Origin: Thermoprotei archaeon
GTDB lineage: Archaea > Thermoproteota > Thermoprotei > QMSL01 > B3-G16
Direction of reading: 5' to 3'
Assembly (NCBI GenBank): GCA_003649665.1
Contig: QMSL01000023.1
Coordinates: 1 to 13,107, forward strand
Length of the DNA stretch: 13,107 nt
Part shown: positions 7,739-13,107 of the stretch, in pieces
Position numbering within the stretch: position 1 is the first letter of the stretch
Layout of the letters: each line of letters begins with the position of its first letter
Notes under the pieces: generated by a model
What the model was told of the DNA's origin: nothing
The model's database searches: none
Seen by the model: only the letters and a program-made list of their open reading frames with translations
Translations under genes and position numbers: made by a program

Positions 7739-8037
7739 ACTTCTTGAGATTATTGGAAGAAGAGAGAAAGGCAGAGGAGATAGTAAGGAGAGCAGAGAAG
7801 GAAGCAAGAAGAATGATAGATTCCGCTAAAGAAATGGCTAGGAGAATAATAGAGGAAGCGCTTAAGATAAATGAAGAGGATATAGCGAAGGAGGAAGAAC
7901 GAAGAGCAAGAGCTGAGATAGCCAAGCTAAGAGACGAGCTACTCAGAGAGGTAGAGCTCCTAAGGAAAATGATAGAAGAGAATAAGCAGAAGATTTTAGA
8001 ACATTTAGAAAAAATGGTCTTAGGATTAGGGGATTGA
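7726..8037 (+). CDS. atpH: A-type ATP synthase peripheral stalk subunit H (G-like)
   Basis: Subunit H pairs with E to form the peripheral stalks that hold the A1 head still against the membrane stator. The 103-residue product is almost entirely a charged helix rich in Glu, Arg, Lys and Ala (ERKAEEIVRRAEKEARRMI and similar stretches), as expected for a right-handed coiled coil. It has no membrane segment and no globular domain. The ATG at 7726 lies inside the end of atpF in another frame; only a weak GAG precedes it, so translation is probably coupled to atpF. The TGA is one base before the atpE ATG. Coiled coils give little family signal by themselves; length and the place between atpF and atpE carry the call. 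Confidence 0.82.
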   Translation: MEEIDFLRLLEEERKAEEIVRRAEKEARRMIDSAKEMARRIIEEALKINEEDIAKEEERRARAEIAKLRDELLREVELLRKMIEENKQKILEHLEKMVLGLGD

Positions 8038-8038
8038 A

Positions 8039-8674
8039 ATGAAAGCAAAAGATGTTGTCCAGGTACTTTCTGAGGAGATAAGAAAAGCAGCAGAGGAAGA
8101 GGCAAAGAAGGTAATAGAAAACGCGAGAAGAGAAGTAGAAGTCATAATAGAGAATGCGAAAAGAAGAGCTGAGGAATTAAGAAGGCAGAAGATAGCCCAA
8201 GTTACTAAGGAGATAAGACAAAAGCTCCTTAAGGAATACGCACAAATTAAGATAGAACTAAAGAAGGAGTATTTACTAAAGAAGAACGAGATCTTTAACA
8301 ACATACTAAGAGAGCTACGAGAAAGAATACAAAAAAGAAGTCTAGAAAGAGATGAGGTATATATTAAAGGACTTAGAAACCTTATAGAGGAAGCATTACT
8401 TAATGTAGATAGTGATGACGTGATATTATACATCCTTCCTAAAGACCAAGAGATAGTAAGGGAGATTTTACCGAATGTAATAGAGAAGGTAAGAAAGAGG
8501 AAAGGGAGAGATATGAAAATAAAGATTGCGAATCTTAGTGGCAATTACATAGGAGGGGTCATAGTGCAAAGCGTGGATGGAAGAGAGTATTATAACAACA
8601 CACTGGACTCAAGGATGAAGTTAATCGAGGAGGACTTATTTAAGATAGTTATGAGCGTGATACAGAAGAAATAA
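8039..8674 (+). CDS. atpE: A-type ATP synthase peripheral stalk subunit E
   Basis: Subunit E is the second peripheral stalk protein; its C-terminal domain binds the top of subunit B. The 211 residues consist of an N-terminal charged helix (about 1-110), which would coil with subunit H, and a C-terminal alpha/beta domain. That domain carries the family pattern GNYIGGVIVQSVDGREYYNN followed by TLDSRMKLIEEDL (about 171-203), matching the usual GG-V-S-DG-NT-R arrangement. Length is in the normal range. GGGGAT at 8029-8034 is a plausible Shine-Dalgarno overlapping the end of atpH. It is the last gene of the ATPase cluster; the next gene starts more than 300 bases away. Confidence 0.92.
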   Translation: MKAKDVVQVLSEEIRKAAEEEAKKVIENARREVEVIIENAKRRAEELRRQKIAQVTKEIRQKLLKEYAQIKIELKKEYLLKKNEIFNNILRELRERIQKRSLERDEVYIKGLRNLIEEALLNVDSDDVILYILPKDQEIVREILPNVIEKVRKRKGRDMKIKIANLSGNYIGGVIVQSVDGREYYNNTLDSRMKLIEEDLFKIVMSVIQKK

Positions 8675-8681
8675 ATGATTA

Positions 8682-8704
8682 CTCCGCTTACCTCGGAGAC
8701 TTTA
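8682..8704 (+). terminator. possible atpE transcript terminator
   Basis: A five-pair GC-rich stem (CTCCG/CGGAG, seven-base loop) is closely followed by TTTA, eight bases after the atpE stop. The stem is short and the T run weak; archaeal termination usually relies on longer T tracts. Position after the last ATPase gene is the best argument. Confidence 0.25.
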
Positions 8705-8901
8705 TCACTAACTAATAGTGGCCCTATTCATTTATGAGCTATGTAATATCAGATTACCGATAGTACATAATATAGCGGTCATCAGCACCTTGTTATTTAT
8801 TAGAGAGCTAGTATGTAACCATTCTATTAGCCTAAGGAAGGAGATATATTACGTAGGAGGCAAGAATGAGATCTTGAAAGAGGGCTTTTTGAGTAGGGGA
8901 T

Positions 8902-8913
8902 TAAAAATATATT
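8902..8913 (+). promoter_or_regulatory. probable promoter of the CLC gene
   Basis: The AT-only stretch TAAAAATATATT follows a GGGGAT purine-rich stretch, resembling an archaeal BRE plus TATA box. Transcription would start near 8935 and give a leader of about 55-60 bases containing the Shine-Dalgarno GAGGTGAT (8980-8987). Inferred from composition and spacing. Confidence 0.45.
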
Positions 8914-8979
8914 TCACTTGATAATTACGAAGAAAGGTAAGTCACCAGAAATGGACGTAGAAGCGAAGTAGAAAGGGTA

Positions 8980-8987
8980 GAGGTGAT
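8980..8987 (+). promoter_or_regulatory. Shine-Dalgarno of the CLC gene
   Basis: GAGGTGAT is a near-perfect match to the archaeal anti-Shine-Dalgarno. It ends two bases before ATG 8990 and eight bases before ATG 8996 in the same frame. Spacing favours the second ATG, which would drop two residues. Confidence 0.7.
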
Positions 8988-8989
8988 GA

Positions 8990-10801
8990 ATGAATATGGA
9001 GAGCCGATATAACTCTCAGTATCTTAAAGACATATTGATAATGGCCATTGCAATAGGTATAATCTCGGGAGTAGGTGCTATAGTTTTTCACGAAATGTTA
9101 GATTTATTCATAAAATACTTCCTTGAAATACCAGCAGGATATCATGTGCCGAAACCCTCAGGATGGCACTTACCACCGCCACCTAAGAGGCCATGGGTAA
9201 TACCAGTAATAACCACGCTTGGTGGATTGCTAACAGGCTTTATAGTATTTAAATTCGCGCCTGAGGCGAAGGGTCATGGCACAGATGCAGCGATTGCGGC
9301 TTTCCACAAACATGCCGGCAAAGTAAGGACTAGAATACCGTTGATAAAGATGATAGCATCATCAATAACTATAGGGTCTGGAGGTAGTGCTGGAAGGGAA
9401 GGGCCTATGGCACAAATAAGTGCAGGATTTGGTTCGTTGTTTGCAAGACTAATGAAGTGGAGTACGTATTACAGGAGACTTGCATTGGCAGTAGGAGTTG
9501 GTTCAGGAATAGGAACAATATTCAAAGCACCATTAGGAGGTGCGTTATTCGGTGCTGAGGTACTATATCATAGGGACTATGAGGTAGAGGCAATAATACC
9601 AGCGCTCATAGCTTCAGTAATAGGCTACGGGATATTTTGTATGTATAGCGGCTGGGGTCATATATTTGCATTGCCACAAGTCTCATTCCACTATCCTCCA
9701 GAATTACTCTGTTACGCAGTTCTAGGAGTGATATGTGGTTTAGTGGGAATATTGTATGTTAAGATATTCTATTCCATGGAAAGACTCTTTGACAAATTAC
9801 GTTTATTACCTCACTTTAAACCTGCAATAGGCGGATTAGCAGTTGGAATAATAGGAATGATATTTCCTCAAGTCCTTGAAATGGGATATGGATGGATAGT
9901 AGGCTTAGCACATAATGAAATACCAGTGATGCATTGGAATGGCAAATGGATATATCCTAGGACATGGATAGAGCTCGTAGCATGCCTCTTCGTATTAGCC
10001 ACATTAAAGATCATAGTTACAGCGTTTACGATAAGCTCAGGTGGAAGTGGCGGTGTCTTTGCGCCAGGGCTCGTAATTGGCGCATTTACAGGTGCGGCAG
10101 TAGGCAACATATTCGTTAATCTATTTCCAGAACTGATCTCTAATAAGGAGGAGTTCATAGCTTCAGCTACAGTCATCGGAATGATGGCGCTCTTTGGAGG
10201 GATCTCGAAGGCGCCAGTAGCAACATTAATAATGGTCTCGGAGATGACAGGGGAATATGAAATGATGGCCCCTGCAGCGTTAGCTATAGCTATTTCATAT
10301 ATATTAACAGGAAGGATTAGCATATATGCAGAGCAAGTACCGTCAAGAGTATACTCACCAGCTCATATAAGGGAGTATAGTATCGACATACTTGAAGCGT
10401 TACTAGTTAGCGATGTAATGGATAGAGAAGTAGAGTATATCTTACCAGATATGACAGTTGAAGAGGCAATGAAGAAAATATTAAAGGCTAGGCATAGGGG
10501 TCTTCCAGTAATTAAGGATGGAAAGCTAGTAGGCTTTGTGGCATTTGAGGACATATTACAAGTGCCAGAGAATATGAGAAAAGAGGTTCGAGTTAAGGAG
10601 ATAATGAAAAGAAGGGTTATTAAGGCATATCCAGATGAGACATTAGCATCGGCGTTAAGGAAATTAGTTAGACACAACATAGGACAAATGCCAGTGGTCG
10701 ATCCAGATGATGAGGATAAGGTCATAGGCATAATTAGTAGGGAGGATATAGTTAGAGCACACGATGATGCCCTAAGTCAGTTAAAAGAGGAAATCAGTTA
10801 G
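8990..10801 (+). CDS. CLC-family chloride channel/transporter with two CBS domains
   Basis: This is an integral membrane protein moving chloride, either as a channel or as an H+/Cl- exchanger, with a cytoplasmic regulatory tail. The 603 residues comprise a CLC membrane domain (about 12-455) and a CBS pair (about 474-530 and 536-592), which in other CLCs binds adenine nucleotides. Conserved signatures are GHGTDAAIAAFH at 95-106, GSGGSAGREGP at 129-139 (gating Glu137), GGSGGVFAPGL at 351-361, and Tyr446 in helix R. By alignment from memory with E. coli ClC-ec1, the central Ser107 position is His96 and the internal proton Glu203 position is Val191, in FGAEVLY. The Val is the residue found in CLC channels. 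Two starts are possible: ATG 8990 or ATG 8996, the latter better spaced from the Shine-Dalgarno. It follows the ATPase cluster but has its own promoter-like box. Transport mode and anion are not decided. Confidence 0.93.
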   Translation: MNMESRYNSQYLKDILIMAIAIGIISGVGAIVFHEMLDLFIKYFLEIPAGYHVPKPSGWHLPPPPKRPWVIPVITTLGGLLTGFIVFKFAPEAKGHGTDAAIAAFHKHAGKVRTRIPLIKMIASSITIGSGGSAGREGPMAQISAGFGSLFARLMKWSTYYRRLALAVGVGSGIGTIFKAPLGGALFGAEVLYHRDYEVEAIIPALIASVIGYGIFCMYSGWGHIFALPQVSFHYPPELLCYAVLGVICGLVGILYVKIFYSMERLFDKLRLLPHFKPAIGGLAVGIIGMIFPQVLEMGYGWIVGLAHNEIPVMHWNGKWIYPRTWIELVACLFVLATLKIIVTAFTISSGGSGGVFAPGLVIGAFTGAAVGNIFVNLFPELISNKEEFIASATVIGMMALFGGISKAPVATLIMVSEMTGEYEMMAPAALAIAISYILTGRISIYAEQVPSRVYSPAHIREYSIDILEALLVSDVMDREVEYILPDMTVEEAMKKILKARHRGLPVIKDGKLVGFVAFEDILQVPENMRKEVRVKEIMKRRVIKAYPDETLASALRKLVRHNIGQMPVVDPDDEDKVIGIISREDIVRAHDDALSQLKEEIS

Positions 10802-10840
10802 TCCTTACAAATTAATTTTCTGATAAAAACCCCTCTCATC

Positions 10841-10849
10841 CTTATAAAG
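10841..10849 (+). promoter_or_regulatory. probable promoter of the GH18 gene
   Basis: CTTATAAAG lies 31 bases before the ATG at 10881 and would start transcription about 10 bases before it, giving a very short leader. No Shine-Dalgarno is visible, which agrees with a nearly leaderless mRNA. Just upstream, a T4 run at 10816-10819, 15 bases after the CLC stop, may end the preceding transcript. Inferred from spacing. Confidence 0.5.
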
Positions 10850-10880
10850 TAGAGATAACATAATTCCTCACGACGCACTT

Positions 10881-11945
10881 ATGAGTAGGAGTAGGGCATT
10901 AGGTAAATGGGTAAAACTATTAGCAATAATATCTCTCGTATTTATAACTGCCACGTTCATTAGTATTAAAGTGATGGAAAGAGGCAAGAGAGGTCAAGCC
11001 TTTGAGATAGAAACGTTTAAGGTTCACTTCTGGGGATGGGTAGTACACTATGACCCTAAGAGTAAGGAGAGTTACTTTAAAAACCATGAGAAGTTCACGT
11101 GGGTTTCTCCTACATGGTATATAGTAAACGAAGAGGGAAGGGTAGTCGAGATATATTATGATGAGGAGCTAGTAAGGAGATCAAGAGAATGGAACATTAA
11201 AGTTATCCCACTGATAGCTAATAAGGACTTTGATCCTGCAATAGTGCATATGATCCTCTCAGACGAGAATCTACGTAAAAACGTTATAGAAAGTATCATA
11301 AGAATAGTTCTGGAAAGAGGATATGATGGCATAAATATAGATTTTGAGGGGATACCTGCCGAGGATAGAGAGCTTCTTAACAAGTTCGTATTAGAGTTGA
11401 GCTTTGAGCTTCATAAATACGATAGAATACTGACAATAGATGTGCCAGCTAAGACTCGCGATGTAAAAACAGGATGGGCTGGTGCGTTTGACTATGCATT
11501 TTTAGGCAGATATTGTGATTTAGTTATAATCATGATTTATGATTACCACTGGTCAGGAAGCAAACCGGGACCTATTTCTCCATTAGGTTGGTTTAAGGAT
11601 GTCTTAAGATATGCTAAAACGGTAATACCAAAGGAGAAGATAGTAGCAGGAATTCCATTTTATGGATATGACTGGATTATAGGAGGGAGAGGAAAGGGTG
11701 TGACTTACGATGGGGCTATAAACATCGCAAAGAAATACGGAGCTACGATAGTCTTCAGTGAAGAAGAAGGAGAGGCATATTTTAAGTATAGTAAGAATGG
11801 TGAGCAGCATGAGGTTTGGTTTAATACTGCAGAGAGCACACGATTAAGGCTATCAGTAGCAATCAGTATGGGGATAAAGAAAATAGCCGCTTGGAGGATT
11901 GGACAAGAAGACCCAAAAACATGGGATCTCATAGAGAAGCCATGA
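10881..11945 (+). CDS. membrane-anchored GH18-family glycoside hydrolase (SleL/YaaH-like)
   Basis: GH18 enzymes cut beta-1,4 bonds next to N-acetylglucosamine by substrate-assisted catalysis. The 354 residues begin with a signal or anchor helix (about 9-29, KWVKLLAIISLVFITATFISI) after positively charged residues, so the barrel faces outside. The barrel spans about 44-350. The catalytic strand is GYDGINIDFEG (147-157), with Glu156 as the acid and Asp154 beside it. MIYDYHW (218-224) is the strand 6 motif, and AAWRIGQED (336-344) carries the Trp of strand 8. Asn152 stands where chitinases have the first Asp of DxDxE, a form I associate with bacterial SleL/YaaH-type peptidoglycan enzymes. No separate LysM or chitin-binding module is present. 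Archaea lack murein, so the substrate is unknown: surface glycans, S-layer N-glycans or a neighbour's wall are options. Its stop abuts that of the opposing phosphoesterase. Confidence 0.88.
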   Translation: MSRSRALGKWVKLLAIISLVFITATFISIKVMERGKRGQAFEIETFKVHFWGWVVHYDPKSKESYFKNHEKFTWVSPTWYIVNEEGRVVEIYYDEELVRRSREWNIKVIPLIANKDFDPAIVHMILSDENLRKNVIESIIRIVLERGYDGINIDFEGIPAEDRELLNKFVLELSFELHKYDRILTIDVPAKTRDVKTGWAGAFDYAFLGRYCDLVIIMIYDYHWSGSKPGPISPLGWFKDVLRYAKTVIPKEKIVAGIPFYGYDWIIGGRGKGVTYDGAINIAKKYGATIVFSEEEGEAYFKYSKNGEQHEVWFNTAESTRLRLSVAISMGIKKIAAWRIGQEDPKTWDLIEKP

Positions 11946-13106
11946 TTAGGATTGCACTTTAGTCGTAGTTGAAGTTTTTCTTCTAATTACGAACACGTAA
12001 ACTAGAACAGCAGCTATAGCTATCGCTACGAGGACAACATATACATGACTTCCGAGTGCCTTCTCTTTCTTAACTCCTAATGAAATTCGGCCTAGCCCCT
12101 CTAACTCTAACTTAACAACACCATTTACAGGAGTTTCGACTATTGCCTTATCAATCTGTTGTCCTAAAGGAACCGCATATGCGTACCACTCATGTGCATT
12201 ACAAGCAACTACTAGAGTGTTATCTTGGACTTTATAGTTAACAATCACATCAGAGCTAGGAGGTACAAGGATAACAGAATATATTACCCACTTACCACAG
12301 TTGACCTTCACCCTTACAGGAACTGCTACAGGCTTTCTATAGATGTCGAGCTTTCCATTTCTAATACGTATTGCTGAGCCGTTAACATTAGTGATTGTTA
12401 TCATGCCACTACCAGGTCCTGCTAGGACTGGAGTAAAACTGAATGTCTTGTTAGGATATAGGATTAAGCAGAGGTAATGATGTTTACCTAATACTAGAGT
12501 CGCTCCTGGAGAACTCGTGGGAGAACTATGAAGTGGTGCACCAGCGCCGCCAGTCACTATCCATGTAATGCCATCTCCAATCATATAGCCGTATCCATGC
12601 CAATGACCTTGCAGAACTATCTTAACGCGATCGTATACGTCAAGTACATCAACCAATATGGATACTTTGTCTGATGCTAAATTATGCTGGACATCGGGAT
12701 AAGCAGGTCTATGAAATATCAGGACAACATTCCTATCACCTGCATCTTTAAGTACATCCTCAAGTTGTCTTCTCCATTCGGATAAACTTGCCTCACTATT
12801 GACAATAGCAATCCTCCAGCCGGGTATATCGTCTATCTTATAGTACTCGGGCGCGATCTTTTTGAACCAATATGAATATTTGCCCTGTCTGACATCATGG
12901 TTCCCTATGGCAAGCCATATATTCTCTAAACCGCTTTCATTTAGTAACTCGTATAATTTGTCTATTTGCGCTATACTTCCCTCACCAGTGTGATCACCTG
13001 TACCTATGACCGCTAATGGATTGAGGACTTTTATCTCCTTTACGATTTCCTTAAATACAGGCGGTAAGACAACGCTGGTTGTATCACTAGGTCTATTATC
13101 GCCAAA
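11946..13106 (-). CDS. calcineurin-like metallophosphoesterase, C-terminally membrane-anchored (5' partial)
   Basis: The frame stays open from its TAA at 11946-11948 to the window edge, giving 386 visible residues; the start lies beyond 13107. Residue numbers count from base 13106. The metal-site motifs appear in order: GDNRP (2-6) where most relatives have DxH, GTGDHTG (35-41), IGNHD (67-71), FHRP (131-134) and GHWHG (167-171). The sequence GITWIVTGGAGAPL, usual at the end of this fold, follows. A beta-rich domain comes next, then one membrane helix (about 355-374) and a basic tail starting RRK, so the catalytic part is probably outside the cell if a signal peptide exists upstream. Family activity is phosphomono- or diester hydrolysis with two metals; the substrate cannot be told. 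It converges with the GH18 gene with no gap. Confidence 0.85.
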   Translation of the reverse strand, partial: FGDNRPSDTTSVVLPPVFKEIVKEIKVLNPLAVIGTGDHTGEGSIAQIDKLYELLNESGLENIWLAIGNHDVRQGKYSYWFKKIAPEYYKIDDIPGWRIAIVNSEASLSEWRRQLEDVLKDAGDRNVVLIFHRPAYPDVQHNLASDKVSILVDVLDVYDRVKIVLQGHWHGYGYMIGDGITWIVTGGAGAPLHSSPTSSPGATLVLGKHHYLCLILYPNKTFSFTPVLAGPGSGMITITNVNGSAIRIRNGKLDIYRKPVAVPVRVKVNCGKWVIYSVILVPPSSDVIVNYKVQDNTLVVACNAHEWYAYAVPLGQQIDKAIVETPVNGVVKLELEGLGRISLGVKKEKALGSHVYVVLVAIAIAAVLVYVFVIRRKTSTTTKVQS

Positions 13107-13107
13107 A

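Larger units (their letters stand above)
8675..8989. other. gene-poor spacer between atpE and the CLC gene
   Basis: I see no convincing gene in these 315 bases. Two small hairpins follow atpE: CTCCG (8682-8686) with CGGAG (8694-8698), and CACTA (8706-8710) with TAGTG (8716-8720). An AT-rich promoter-like box and a strong Shine-Dalgarno lie at the right end. A frame of 67 codons from GTG 8718 to 8921 has no Shine-Dalgarno, begins inside the second hairpin, and resembles no family I know, so it is not called. No tRNA-like cloverleaf was found by eye. An unrecognised small RNA cannot be excluded. Confidence 0.5.

Noticed and set aside
8026..8544. Minus-strand open frame of 172 codons opposite atpE
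   Set aside because: It is a Ser/Leu/Phe-rich shadow of the charged coiled coil of atpE, with no promoter or motif.
8706..8720. CACTA/TAGTG inverted repeat as a mobile element end
   Set aside because: The arms are five bases with a five-base loop. There is no second copy, transposase or target duplication nearby, so a small hairpin is the simpler reading.
8718..8921. Plus-strand frame of 67 codons between atpE and the CLC gene
   Set aside because: It has a GTG start inside a hairpin, no Shine-Dalgarno, and no recognisable family. It remains a weak possibility and is described with the spacer.
8921..8989. Fluoride riboswitch ahead of the CLC gene
   Set aside because: Fluoride-exporting CLCs are short and lack CBS domains. 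This protein has GREGP and a CBS pair, and I could not find the conserved crcB-motif core in the leader.
8983..8989. C-box-like sequence GTGATGA of a C/D box small RNA
   Set aside because: It overlaps the CLC Shine-Dalgarno and start codon, which explains it fully. No paired D, C' and D' boxes with usual spacing were identified.

Overview
The window is archaeal DNA, most likely from a thermophilic member of the Thermoproteota/Crenarchaeota side of the tree. This rests on a complete A-type (V-type-like) ATPase gene set, arginine coded mostly by AGA/AGG and isoleucine often by ATA, proteins rich in Ile, Glu, Lys and Arg, archaeal TATA-like boxes close to start codons, and GGAGG or GGTGA Shine-Dalgarno sequences. 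The sequence alone does not settle genus or order.

Region 1 (1-8674) holds all nine usual A-ATPase subunits in three transcription blocks. The first block runs rightwards: atpA (5' end cut by the window), atpB, atpD and atpC, packed 2-3 bases apart. The second block runs leftwards and holds the membrane sector: atpI (subunit a, unusually long at 947 residues) followed by atpK (the c-ring proteolipid). The third block runs rightwards again: atpF, atpH and atpE, tightly packed or overlapping. The I-K block is therefore inverted inside the cluster. It meets atpC tail to tail across 21 bases and shares a compact divergent promoter region with atpF. That region contains a perfect 7+7 base dyad around a TATA box. 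The c subunit has the ion-carrying Glu but no visible sodium ligands, so proton coupling is predicted.

Region 2 (8675-8989) is a stretch of about 315 bases without a convincing gene. It has two small hairpins just after atpE and an AT-rich promoter-like box before the next gene.

Region 3 (8990-10801) encodes a CLC-family chloride channel or H+/Cl- exchanger with two C-terminal CBS domains. It keeps the gating Glu but appears to lack the internal proton Glu and the central chloride-binding Ser.

Region 4 (10802-13107) has two extracytoplasmic-looking enzymes facing each other: a membrane-anchored GH18-family glycoside hydrolase on the plus strand, and a C-terminally anchored calcineurin-like metallophosphoesterase on the minus strand (its 5' end lies beyond the window). 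Their stop codons abut with no base between them.

Together the window is mainly an energy and ion-transport locus: a rotary ATPase followed by a chloride transporter that could balance its charge. A small surface-enzyme pair follows. No mobile element, CRISPR array, tRNA or rRNA was seen.
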